13,442 nt of DNA from JASEHD01 sp964471945 (GCA_964471945.1 CAYYIJ010000067.1:1-13442), one strand, 5' to 3'. Shown: positions 1 through 6,549, numbered from the stretch's first letter. Made by a program: numbers and translations. Notes: generated by a model from the letters alone, not told the origin.

Positions 1-45
1 AGTTGTAACTAAAATAATCATCAATATTAATAATATTTTCTTCAT
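1..45 (-). CDS. N-terminus of an exported protein (runs off the window)
   Basis: Fifteen codons are visible, starting at the ATG at 45-43 and reading MKKILLILMIILVTT before the window ends. Two lysines followed by an uninterrupted run of Ile, Leu, Met and Val are the n- and h-regions of a signal peptide, so the product is probably exported or a lipoprotein. A GAGAAG motif lies three bases upstream of the ATG as a possible SD. The start is 16 nt downstream of the stop of a 37-codon leader ORF (175-62), close enough for translational coupling. The signal peptide does not resemble that of the neighbouring beta-propeller lipoprotein, although both genes share nearly the same leader DNA. Function cannot be judged from this fragment. 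Confidence 0.6.
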   Translation of the reverse strand, partial: MKKILLILMIILVTT

Positions 46-61
46 TGTCTTCTCATGTAGT

Positions 62-175
62 TTACATCATAAACACAAAAACCCACCTCATCCTGCGTTG
101 TCCGCTTCTGTCGGATTGCTCGGAATGCATGTGGGTTAGCGAAACATATTTTCCTATTACACGTTCCTTTTTCAT
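62..175 (-). CDS. 37-codon leader ORF in leader copy B
   Basis: This short ORF has one of the best SD sites in the window (GAGGGG at 188-183, 7 nt before the ATG). It encodes a peptide starting MKKERVIGK and ending RWVFVFMM. The same two segments, MKKERVIGK and RWVFVF, begin and end the equivalent reading frame in leader copy A (from 1433), with an unrelated middle in each (about 20 residues here). The 3' half lies inside a terminator-like stem (80-137), so ribosomes translating it would melt that stem. Its stop is 16 nt before the next gene's ATG. It could be a true leader peptide, or only a by-product of a conserved RNA. The conserved SD and start codon and the open frame in both copies favour translation, but two copies are too few to prove it. 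Confidence 0.4.
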   Translation of the reverse strand: MKKERVIGKYVSLTHMHSEQSDRSGQRRMRWVFVFMM

Positions 176-232
176 ATATAGACCCCTCTTTGTGTTTAAG
201 TATTTATTTTCTTCTTATGTTATTAACTCACT
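71..232 (-). repeat. Leader element, copy B (upstream of the 45-1 gene)
   Basis: This is a direct repeat of 1335-1494. Positions 149-209 match 1407-1467 at 60 of 61 bases. The block covers an AT-rich stretch, the GAGGGG SD and the start of the leader ORF. Positions 71-88 match 1335-1352 at 18 of 18 bases, forming the T-rich 3' arm of the hairpin as read on the minus strand. A third shared piece is TATTAACTCACT at 221-232. Between the two main blocks (89-148) the copies do not align and differ in length (60 versus 54 nt). The element begins about 20 nt after the stop of the beta-propeller gene. It is non-coding except for the leader ORF and probably serves as the transcription or translation control region of the truncated gene. 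A weak promoter-like TTGTAA-16-TAACAT lies at its upstream edge. Confidence 0.85.
80..137 (-). promoter_or_regulatory. Terminator/attenuator-like stem-loop in leader B
   Basis: On the minus strand AACCCAC (137-131) pairs with GTGGGTT (86-80), giving seven base pairs followed directly by TTTGTGTTT. The 44-nt interior contains its own small hairpin (TCCG/CGGA) that shares no sequence with the interior in copy A. A stem followed by U-rich RNA resembles an intrinsic terminator. The 3' arm also carries a purine-rich GAGGTGG that would be hidden when the stem forms. Whether it acts on transcription or translation cannot be told from sequence. Confidence 0.5.
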
Positions 233-254
233 TAAAATTTACAATGTTATTCAA

Positions 255-1433
255 TTATTGTTTCTCCCCAACTGCCAATGGTACGGTAAATGCATCTATA
301 TCAATACGTTTAATTACGTTTTTAAACTTCAGATCAATATAATACAGTATTCCAACCCAACCTGAAACGTATGCAAACCTATCATCTGAAGGAATTAAAG
401 TGATTCTATCTGTTGTAGCGCTTCCAATCCAAGGTGGTGTAAATGGAACGAAATCGATTTCATCAATGTAATTCATTGTCTTTGTACAATAAATGTATAT
501 TTTACCAGTAGGCACTGGATCAGGCATAATATATCTACCAGGATCTGAAATATAGAGGTATTGACCATCTTGACTCATTGCAAGCGAACCTAAATAATTA
601 CCTCCGAGACCTCCAACAACCGAATCACGCTCCAGATCAAAAACGGGACCTCCTGCAACATAAAGGTATCTCCCATTATTTGAAATCATCATCTGTAGAA
701 AATAAAACGCATTAACATTTTGATAGACACGAGTAACTTTGTTCTTCGTATAATCATAAGCAAACAATTTATGCTCACGATTAATGCCATATAAAAGATT
801 CCTATTTACATCGAATACTACCCCTTGATAATCATGACCAAAATACTTAGTCTGAATATTAAGCGTATCAAAATAACTAACTTGATCTGTAACAGTGTCA
901 ATGATACCAACCTCGCTAACTCCATTAATTCCAAAATAATTAATAGTGAATACATGCCCATCAGGTGCAACAAAGAGACTTGCAACTTCATTGTAAATTG
1001 TACGAACAGTGTGTGTTTTTAGGTCGACTGCATAAATTGCTCCGGAAGCCCCGAGATTCCTCGGTGCTTTTGCTGATACGTACATCTTTCTTCCGCTTTT
1101 CGTTACAACAAAACTCCAGATTTCAGACATGAATCCTTCAAGTGAATCGACGACAACATTGCTGTCAGTATCAACAATAAAAATTTTATTCCCACTCCAC
1201 CCGCCAACATAAAGAAAATAGGATTGCTTTGAATGGGGAATAGTATCATTCCCACCTCCGTCCACAGGTCCTTCTTTTCTGCAACCAATCGAAATCAAAA
1301 TAACCAGTAATACGATGAAATAGCTTTTTGTAAAAAACACAAAAACCCACCTTATCTTCTCACGCCTATCATGTGAGATGAGATTCGAGTGGGTTTGTAG
1401 CTTGTCTTTTCCTATTACACGTTCCTTTTTCAT
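255..1433 (-). CDS. Beta-propeller lipoprotein (YVTN/lactonase-like repeats)
   Basis: The product is a predicted exported beta-propeller of up to 392 residues. Read from the 1433 ATG, residues 36-50 form a hydrophobic segment followed by Cys51 (ISIG-C), a relaxed lipobox, then a Gly-rich linker (59-61). The rest has recurring blade-like motifs: FLYVGG (73), KMYVS (116), LLYGI (213), RYLYVAGG (255), QYLYISD (291), FAYVSG (353). Each is followed by a strand such as KIFIVDTD or AIYAVDLKT. This pattern fits six or seven blades of the YVTN/SMP-30-like superfamily, which act as surface binding or scaffold domains; no catalytic residues are evident. The start is ambiguous. ATG 1433 has the strong SD GAGGGG but adds 31 residues encoded by a shared leader. 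GTG 1340 (361 aa) gives a normal 19-residue signal peptide before the Cys, and has AAGGTGG six bases upstream. Substrate and partner are unknown. Confidence 0.8.
   Translation of the reverse strand: MKKERVIGKDKLQTHSNLISHDRREKIRWVFVFFTKSYFIVLLVILISIGCRKEGPVDGGGNDTIPHSKQSYFLYVGGWSGNKIFIVDTDSNVVVDSLEGFMSEIWSFVVTKSGRKMYVSAKAPRNLGASGAIYAVDLKTHTVRTIYNEVASLFVAPDGHVFTINYFGINGVSEVGIIDTVTDQVSYFDTLNIQTKYFGHDYQGVVFDVNRNLLYGINREHKLFAYDYTKNKVTRVYQNVNAFYFLQMMISNNGRYLYVAGGPVFDLERDSVVGGLGGNYLGSLAMSQDGQYLYISDPGRYIMPDPVPTGKIYIYCTKTMNYIDEIDFVPFTPPWIGSATTDRITLIPSDDRFAYVSGWVGILYYIDLKFKNVIKRIDIDAFTVPLAVGEKQ
1338..1353 (-). promoter_or_regulatory. Possible internal SD and GTG start inside the leader hairpin
   Basis: AAGGTGG (1353-1347) lies six bases before the in-frame GTG at 1340-1338. 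Starting there removes the 31 leader-encoded residues and leaves MFFTKSYFIVLLVILISIG before Cys, a normal signal-peptide length. Most of the SD-like site is in the 3' arm of the leader stem. This is an inferred alternative start, not a demonstrated one. Confidence 0.35.
1343..1396 (-). promoter_or_regulatory. Terminator/attenuator-like stem-loop in leader A
   Basis: On the minus strand AAACCCAC (1396-1389) pairs with GTGGGTTT (1350-1343), eight base pairs, followed by TTGTGTTTTTT. The 38-nt interior carries a second hairpin, TCTCAC/GTGAGA around a 9-nt loop, extendable to ten pairs with a 2-nt bulge. The outer arms match those in leader B; the inner hairpin is unrelated. If it works as a terminator it would stop transcripts before the signal peptide codons. 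If it works on translation it would hide the AAGGTGG site. Confidence 0.5.
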
Positions 1434-1494
1434 ATATGGACCCCTCTTTGTGTTTAAGTATTTATTTCACTTAATCTTATGCTATTAACTCACT

Positions 1495-1812
1495 AAGTAA
1501 GTTAAACTATAGTTTCTTAGAAAGCAAATTGTTTTATCCCTAATCATGCATTAGAAAATGTAATTGGTGGAGAAAAGTCAGCAATAGAGACATCTGAAAT
1601 ATTTTTTCTCGTGCCAAAGGCATCACTTCCGCGAAGCGGTCCTTCGGACGTGACAAAGGCGCAAAGAGCGCTAAGGTTTGATTTTTGAACACAACAATTC
1701 CTTTGCGACCTTGGCGAGCTTTGCGAGATGTATTGTTTTGAATTTTTCAGGATAATAATTCAGGATTCAGGTAACATCGATAGCTCAGTGTTTACAAATC
1801 AATTCGCCTAAG
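1495..1812. other. Gene-free stretch rich in small hairpins
   Basis: No credible coding frame was found. Positions 1612-1671 hold four tiny palindromes in a row: TGCC-AAA-GGCA (1612), CCGC-GAA-GCGG (1629), GTCC-TTC-GGAC (1639, sharing its first G with the previous stem) and GCGC-AAAGA-GCGC (1659). An outer TCAC/GTGA pair (1623-1626 with 1650-1653) encloses the second and third, giving a three-way-junction-like fold. Such clusters are typical of repeated intergenic elements, but only one copy is in this window. Confidence 0.5.
1655..1727. repeat. CTTTGCG-type imperfect inverted repeat
   Basis: The left arm (1655-1677, CAAAGGCGCAAAGAGCGCTA and following AGG) is, as reverse complement, similar to the right arm (1700-1727, CCTTTGCGACCTTGGCGAGC and following). 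The pairing is imperfect. From general familiarity, degenerate CTTTGCG/TTGGCGAG strings recur between genes in this group of bacteria. I have no measurement for this genome. Confidence 0.4.
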
Positions 1813-1819
1813 TCAGGCG
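1805..1819 (-). terminator. Weak stem-loop at the end of the PAP2 gene
   Basis: CGCCT-GACTT-AGGCG on the minus strand gives five G/C-rich pairs that include the TGA stop of the PAP2-family gene. It is followed by AATTGATTTG, a poor U-tract. It may help end the asmA-rsmA-PAP2 transcript, but the signal is weak. Confidence 0.25.
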
Positions 1820-2751
1820 GAGATCTTCCAGTGTTCCCACCACCTAACCAATTTTGGCGCACTCCATATTGTAAAAATCATAAATATAACACCGCCAATG
1901 AGATCGATAACGTAATGGTATCGTAAATAAACAGTAGCAATAATCAACAGTGAGCCGAATACATGAATCAGATAGCGCACTTTCAATTTATATCGCTGTG
2001 CAAAGTACATTGAAAGAATAGTCATCTGTGTATGCCCGCTTGGGAAAACATCCCGCTGGGCAAGAGCGAGAGCATTTAATGAACCTTTCGGAATTGATTC
2101 ACCTGCATTGATGAAATCTCTAAGACTGTTCGTTAGCCACAAGCCCGGAAGTTCATTATTCAGAGCGTAAAAATCGTGCAATGTAAATCGCGGTCCAACC
2201 GCAGGAAATGCTAAATATCCAAGATAAGAAAGTGCAAATCCATAGGCCACAGTGAAAACTGCAAATAGAAATTTTTCTTGATCTCTTCTTATGTACAACT
2301 CAATCCCTATCGCAAGCATGATAAAGAAATAGCTCGTATATGCAATTTGAAGTATCTCTGTTAGTAACGGCGAAGCAAACTGTGTAAGCCAAACAGTAGG
2401 ATCAGCACCAAACATTATACGGTCAATGGCAATGAAAATATTATCCCAATCAGCTCTCTCACTTCCTTGTATAATGAAATGTACTTCTTTGAAAATAAAA
2501 TATATCATTGGTATCGGATACCAATCCTGAATACCACTAATAATATTATTTTTTGAGTTTGCAACCGTTTTTCCTAATATAATAATAAATGCCGCAACCA
2601 ATAAATTGGTTGCAATAATGTAAATACTTATTAGAGAACCAAAGGAAAACATTATACTCAACAGTGATAGAATATGAGTATATCCAATTATAAGAATATC
2701 TACAGGCCTGAGAGAATGAAACCATGACTTACATTTAGTTTTTCCAATCAT
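1813..2751 (-). CDS. PAP2-family integral membrane protein (PAP2_3/inositol-phosphotransferase-like)
   Basis: The product has 312 residues and about six or seven hydrophobic spans (roughly 18-37, 40-60, 80-95, 128-152, 162-183, 241-252 and 260-297). The family signature is partly present: PSGHTQ at 237-242 (motif 2) and VYLRYHYVID at 274-283, giving His279 and Asp283 of motif 3. FPAVGPR at 182-188 stands where the lipid-phosphatase motif 1 would be. In classical PAP2 phosphatases motif 3 begins S-R-x5-H; here the Arg position is Thr273, and YLRYHY is the form I associate with the PAP2_3 (Aur1/Ipt1-like) branch, which transfers or hydrolyses phospho-head-groups of lipids. The start ATG overlaps the rsmA stop by four bases (ATGA), implying translational coupling. 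The substrate is not identifiable. Confidence 0.85.
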   Translation of the reverse strand: MIGKTKCKSWFHSLRPVDILIIGYTHILSLLSIMFSFGSLISIYIIATNLLVAAFIIILGKTVANSKNNIISGIQDWYPIPMIYFIFKEVHFIIQGSERADWDNIFIAIDRIMFGADPTVWLTQFASPLLTEILQIAYTSYFFIMLAIGIELYIRRDQEKFLFAVFTVAYGFALSYLGYLAFPAVGPRFTLHDFYALNNELPGLWLTNSLRDFINAGESIPKGSLNALALAQRDVFPSGHTQMTILSMYFAQRYKLKVRYLIHVFGSLLIIATVYLRYHYVIDLIGGVIFMIFTIWSAPKLVRWWEHWKISA

Positions 2752-3548
2752 TCGATTACTCTTTCTATCCTGTTTGTAAGCTGAACAAATTGCTGCACGG
2801 TAAGCTGTTCGGGGCGTTTATCTAAAAATAAATCGATCATTAGAACTTTATTTATTTTATCTTCGGTCAACGGAAGATACGACAAACTGTTGCGCAATGT
2901 TTTTCTTCTTTTTCCAAATGCAGTTTTCACAACAATTCTTAATAATTCATCATTTAAGTCTGGTTTACGTTCTTCATGTATTTTAATATACAAAACAGAA
3001 GAAACTACTTTCGGTTTCGGGTAAAAACAGGTCGGTGAAACATTAAACAATAATTTTGGCTCGCCATAGTATTGCGAAAATACCGATAGTATACAGTAAT
3101 CTTTCGTGTTTGGCTTTGCAACTATCCTTCTAGCCACTTCGTGCTGAACCATTATTGTGGCATCCTCGATTGCAGTTCTTTCCTCAAAGAATTTAAATAG
3201 AATTGGGCTTGTAAGATGATAAGGAATATTCCCGACCAATCTAAGTTTTTGGTTTAATTTGTTTTTAAATGAAGTGAGAGAAATCTTGAGGAAATCATGA
3301 TGTAATATCTCCACATTTTGTGAGACCTTGTTTTTAAGTTCTGCGACCACCCTGCCATCGATTTCAATTGCAATCAGATGTTTTGCGTTTTGGGCAAGAT
3401 GGGAAGTTAACGCTCCTTGCCCAGCTCCGATTTCGAAAACAACATCTTCATTTGTCAAAATCATCTCCCGTACAATCTTTCGAGCGATGTTATCATCGAC
3501 AAGAAAATTTTGCCCAAGCGATTGTTTTGGTTTAACAAGAACCGGCAT
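2748..3548 (-). CDS. rsmA: 16S rRNA dimethyladenosine transferase RsmA (KsgA)
   Basis: RsmA transfers four methyl groups from S-adenosylmethionine to two adjacent adenosines in the 3'-terminal hairpin of 16S rRNA (A1518/A1519 in E. coli) during late 30S assembly; loss gives kasugamycin resistance. The 266 residues match the usual length. Visible motifs: KQSLGQNFL at 8-16, SAM-binding motif I FEIGAGQG at 38-45, the acidic IEIDGR at 61-66, catalytic NIPYHLTSP at 107-115, QHEVARRIVA at 135-144, and SPTCFYPKPKVVSSV at 171-185. The C-terminal helical domain (from about 195) includes AFGKRRKTLRNSL. It sits 14 bp after the asmA-like gene and overlaps the PAP2 gene by 4 bp, so it lies mid-operon with envelope genes. 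Confidence 0.97.
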   Translation of the reverse strand: MPVLVKPKQSLGQNFLVDDNIARKIVREMILTNEDVVFEIGAGQGALTSHLAQNAKHLIAIEIDGRVVAELKNKVSQNVEILHHDFLKISLTSFKNKLNQKLRLVGNIPYHLTSPILFKFFEERTAIEDATIMVQHEVARRIVAKPNTKDYCILSVFSQYYGEPKLLFNVSPTCFYPKPKVVSSVLYIKIHEERKPDLNDELLRIVVKTAFGKRRKTLRNSLSYLPLTEDKINKVLMIDLFLDKRPEQLTVQQFVQLTNRIERVIE

Positions 3549-3562
3549 AATTACCCAGAAGG

Positions 3563-6103
3563 TTAGGGCTTTTTGAAAAGTTTCTTTATGCCTTCTTCTG
3601 CTTTCTTTTTTATCTCATCGCTGACTTTTTTCTTTCCCTGATCTAGTAACTTTTGTTTTTCCCTTTCAAGAGCTTGTTTTGCCATTTCTTCTTGGGATTT
3701 TGTATTTAGATGTAGCGTTGGATTTGTTGTAGTTCCTGCGACATCGAAATCGAGATTGATACGATTATCTTTATCCTTGAAGAATTGAACGAGTTGATTT
3801 GCAACACCAGTAAGCTGAACTCGATTAGAAACAGATTCCGGAAGTTTTACATTAAGTGCGTATGCCATAGAGCCATCAAGTCCATGATAGCCGTTCATAG
3901 AAAAATCTGAAATGCTCGAATTAACTTTCAAATCACGTATATTTACACGACCATCCGAGATTGAAAATGCGTTTGCCCAATTTTTGAAAGTTACTTCTCG
4001 CATCTCATTTATTCCTGTGTAGTCGGCAAGCTTAGTTGTGAGGGCAAAACCTAATAATTTTCCATCAAAGATTTGTACTTTACCATCCCCGATTAAAGTT
4101 TGTGTGTTCAAGCCGAGCGTGTCGTTTAGGTTGCCTTTTAAAATCGCATTCATGTTAAATTTTCCAAAGAGGTTGTTTCCGAACGATGTAAACTTTGATA
4201 AGAGAGAATTTGCTTCGACTCCAACAATTTCTAAATCAAGATTAAATGGTCTGTTGTTCAAATTCTGTAAATCGAGCATACCTTTTGTGAGAACTGTTCC
4301 CTGGAATGCATTAACTGAAAAGTTTTTTAAGTTGATGATACCATCGACAATTGAAAGTGAACCAAAAGCATTTGTGAATTCAAATTTCTCAGTTGCCAAT
4401 TTTTTTATTGAAACATTTGCATCTACGTCAATTCCAGGGAGAAACATCGCTTTTGTTTCGGTTGTTTGCTTCTTATCTGTGTCTTTTGATGATGGATGTT
4501 CCTCCGAGATGAGGTCGGTGGTTCGCAGTTGTTTCGATGTAAGTGTGATAGATGCAGTGGGTTTACCTGCAGCTTTCTTACTATCTTCTAAAACCAAAGC
4601 AAGATAATTTTTCATAACAAATGCGAGAGATAAATCCGACTCGCCAATGTTCATTGCAAGTTGTTTCGACTCGATAAGTCGATTATTAAATGTAATCATT
4701 CCCGCTAAATTGCTGAGTGGTTTCGGCGAAGCCGCGGTTTTTATTGTAACATTATTAAACTCGATATTTCCAATTGCTTTAACCGCTTGAGGTACTTTCA
4801 CAGATCCTTCAATCGACACTTCTCCCTTCAGCAGCCCAGTAAGGTCAGTGCCTTTTTCGAGCGGATAAAAATCTTTTACATCAGCAAGATTCATCGTTCC
4901 TGCAAACCATGCATTTAATACAGGGTTGTCGAAGTTTGTAACGCTAAGCTTTCCAGCGATTTCGTTATTTCCTAATAATGCACCAAATTTATGTAGCGAA
5001 AAATTTCCGATTGGAGCCACCTTGCCGCGTGCTTCCTGGCGTTCGAATGAACCAGCAATATTTATGCTGCTAATAGATTTTGCAAGAGATTTATATTTGA
5101 TTTTACCATTAGCAACCGTAAAAGAGCCGATCACACCCGGTGTTGATGTTTCACTTAAAGTTCCACTGATAGCTGTTGAAAACTGCACATCGCCCGAGCT
5201 TTCTAAACCCTGGGTATTCTTTAACATTTCCGGAGGAACAAGGGATAGTAATTGGGACATCTGTACAGCAGGGGAAGTAACCGTGAGATTAAAAATCATT
5301 GATTCAGTTTGGAGTCCAGATGTTGACCCTGTCATTGAAAGAGGAAGGTCGCGTACTTTTACATTGATGTTATCGATTTTAAGGATATCGTTGTCCATCT
5401 CATATGATAGTTTCAATGTTCCCGTGATTGGCTGCTCGATAAGAAAGAGAGTTTTTAAAGTACCGTAACTGAGTTTCTCGATATCTGTTGTTCCTTTTAT
5501 TTCTATGGATTGTTGCTGAGGTTTGGAATGAACCTCCGTTTGAAGATCAAGCCCGATAATTAACAACCGAATATCAGATTTTTTGTTAAAGTACTCAAGC
5601 TCTAAATTGTTTATTTCAAGATTGGAAAGAAGTAGCTCACTACCGGGTATTTTACCGATTTTAACTTCCACTGTATCCGTTCCCATTTTTGTTTTTCCCG
5701 TTGCTCCATAATTGCTTTTACCTTCGGGTGTAACTTCTAAATAAATTTTTGGATGATCGAGGATAATATATTTAATGTTCAATTTATTACCGAGAAGATC
5801 GAGAAGATTTACTTTCAAACGAATGTTGTCAAGTGAAAGGAATTCAGCTTTGTCGAATTTCATATTTTCAGGATTTGAGATTTTCAATTTCTCTATAGAA
5901 ATACCAAGTGAGGGAAGAATGGTAAATGAAACATCCTGAACCTGGATGGTACGGTGGGTGGCTTCTTCGATTTTTGGGATGATAAGTGCTTTAAGTCGTT
6001 CACTGGTGAGATACAGTTTTAATCCAACAATGAGAGCAAAAAGGAGCATAATAGGAATAAAAAATACACCTATCCATATTTTCATTTTTTTACTTAGAGC
6101 CAT
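3563..6103 (-). CDS. AsmA-family envelope protein
   Basis: This large single-pass protein has 846 residues. A short basic N-terminus and one membrane helix (about 9-29) precede the typical AsmA start: a region with ATHRTIQVQDVSF (48-60), ISIEKLKISNPE and LDHPKIYLEVTPEGKSNYG. Long beta-rich repeats follow, with phrases such as LKGEVSIEGSV, DVDANVSIKKLA and FNMNAILKGNL. These are characteristic of AsmA/TamB-like proteins that form lipid-conducting grooves across the periplasm; the family role in phospholipid transport and outer-membrane homeostasis is established in Enterobacteria, and is inferred here. A polar linker with KDTDKKQTTETK separates the halves. The last 45 residues are a highly charged Lys/Glu helix (from EEMAKQALEREK), unusual enough to note. 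An SD AAGGA lies 9 nt before the ATG. It is the first gene of the asmA-rsmA-PAP2 cluster. Confidence 0.88.
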   Translation of the reverse strand: MALSKKMKIWIGVFFIPIMLLFALIVGLKLYLTSERLKALIIPKIEEATHRTIQVQDVSFTILPSLGISIEKLKISNPENMKFDKAEFLSLDNIRLKVNLLDLLGNKLNIKYIILDHPKIYLEVTPEGKSNYGATGKTKMGTDTVEVKIGKIPGSELLLSNLEINNLELEYFNKKSDIRLLIIGLDLQTEVHSKPQQQSIEIKGTTDIEKLSYGTLKTLFLIEQPITGTLKLSYEMDNDILKIDNINVKVRDLPLSMTGSTSGLQTESMIFNLTVTSPAVQMSQLLSLVPPEMLKNTQGLESSGDVQFSTAISGTLSETSTPGVIGSFTVANGKIKYKSLAKSISSINIAGSFERQEARGKVAPIGNFSLHKFGALLGNNEIAGKLSVTNFDNPVLNAWFAGTMNLADVKDFYPLEKGTDLTGLLKGEVSIEGSVKVPQAVKAIGNIEFNNVTIKTAASPKPLSNLAGMITFNNRLIESKQLAMNIGESDLSLAFVMKNYLALVLEDSKKAAGKPTASITLTSKQLRTTDLISEEHPSSKDTDKKQTTETKAMFLPGIDVDANVSIKKLATEKFEFTNAFGSLSIVDGIINLKNFSVNAFQGTVLTKGMLDLQNLNNRPFNLDLEIVGVEANSLLSKFTSFGNNLFGKFNMNAILKGNLNDTLGLNTQTLIGDGKVQIFDGKLLGFALTTKLADYTGINEMREVTFKNWANAFSISDGRVNIRDLKVNSSISDFSMNGYHGLDGSMAYALNVKLPESVSNRVQLTGVANQLVQFFKDKDNRINLDFDVAGTTTNPTLHLNTKSQEEMAKQALEREKQKLLDQGKKKVSDEIKKKAEEGIKKLFKKP

Positions 6104-6135
6104 TAGAGAATTCCTTATATTATCATTCTAAGAAA

Positions 6136-6164
6136 AATATACCGAAATAAGTGTAGATTATCAA
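6136..6164 (-). promoter_or_regulatory. Sigma70-type promoter of the asmA-like operon
   Basis: On the minus strand TTGATA (6164-6159) and TATATT (6141-6136) are separated by exactly 17 nt. The -10 box ends 32 nt before the ATG at 6103. It is back to back with the shell-gene promoter, the -35 boxes being nine bases apart. Confidence 0.7.
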
Positions 6165-6173
6165 CCGAGAAAA

Positions 6174-6202
6174 TTGACATTATGCTCCCATTTCAGTATA
6201 TT
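6174..6202 (+). promoter_or_regulatory. Sigma70-type promoter of the BMC shell genes
   Basis: A consensus TTGACA (6174-6179), a 17-nt spacer and TATATT (6197-6202) make this the best promoter match in the window. Transcription should begin near 6209, leaving about 47 nt of leader with an SD (AAAGGAAAG, 6243-6251) before the ATG at 6256. No operator-like palindrome is evident beside it. Confidence 0.78.
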
Positions 6203-6255
6203 CGATTCACGTATTAAAATTAAAATGTAACAATATTTAGCGAAAGGAAAGTTTA

Positions 6256-6549
6256 ATGGCGGAAATATCACTTGATGCCTTGGGAATGGTTGAAACAAAA
6301 GGTCTTGTTGGCTCTATCGAAGCGGCTGATGCAATGGTGAAAGCAGCTAAGGTTACGCTAATTGGTAAAGAAGTTATCGGTGGCGGTTATGTTACGGTTA
6401 TGGTGCGCGGCGATGTCGGTGCAGTGAAAGCAGCGACCGACGCCGGAGCAGCCGCCGCACAGCGTGTTGGCGAGCTTGTCTCGGTTCACGTAATTCCACG
6501 ACCTCACAGCGATGTTGAGATGATCTTACCCAAACGGGGCGAGAAGTAA
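6256..6549 (+). CDS. BMC-H microcompartment shell hexamer protein (PduA/EutM-like)
   Basis: Single-domain BMC-H proteins form hexamers that tile the facets of bacterial microcompartments and pass small metabolites through a central pore. At 97 residues the length is standard. It keeps the hallmarks: ALGMVETKGLVGSIEAADAM (8-27), the pore loop IGGG (41-44), VRGDVGAVKAATDAGAAAA (50-68) and VHVIPRPHSDVE (78-89). The pore loop is of the EutM GGG type rather than the PduA GSG type. Because only shell genes are present, the encapsulated pathway cannot be named here; Pdu, Eut or a sugar-aldehyde (fucose/rhamnose) compartment are all possible, so I give no symbol. It leads a two-gene unit with the 6589 gene, 39 nt downstream. 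Confidence 0.96.
   Translation: MAEISLDALGMVETKGLVGSIEAADAMVKAAKVTLIGKEVIGGGYVTVMVRGDVGAVKAATDAGAAAAQRVGELVSVHVIPRPHSDVEMILPKRGEK

Larger units (their letters stand above)
1335..1494 (-). repeat. Leader element, copy A (5' region of the beta-propeller gene)
   Basis: This is the second copy of the leader at 71-232, in direct orientation about 1.26 kb away, so the beta-propeller gene sits between two copies. The invariant parts are 1407-1467 (SD GAGGGG at 1446-1441, ATG at 1433, first nine codons MKKERVIGK) and 1335-1352 (codons for RWVFVF). The variable part is 1353-1406. Here the leader frame does not stop but continues into the lipoprotein, unlike in copy B. Similarity ends abruptly at the signal peptide, so this is not simply a duplicated gene. 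Confidence 0.85.

Noticed and set aside
45..365. Plus-strand 106-codon frame across leader B
   Set aside because: It is antisense to the leader element and the end of the beta-propeller gene, its composition is unlike a protein, and it has no SD.
71..1494. Integron cassette with attC sites around the beta-propeller gene
   Set aside because: The conserved-arm, variable-centre layout is attC-like, but the arms are AACCCAC/GTGGGTT, not the RYYYAAC/GTTRRRY core sites. The conserved part also extends 60 nt outside the stem and carries an SD and start codon.
1335..1494. Known riboswitch (cobalamin, TPP, c-di-GMP, SAM)
   Set aside because: I looked for the usual core strings of these classes by eye and found none; the shared block is dominated by an SD and start codon. 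A covariance-model search could still overturn this.
4038..4607. 189-codon plus-strand frame inside the asmA-like gene
   Set aside because: It is a shadow of the asmA coding strand with no promoter, SD or family resemblance; the same holds for the frame at 4926-5468.
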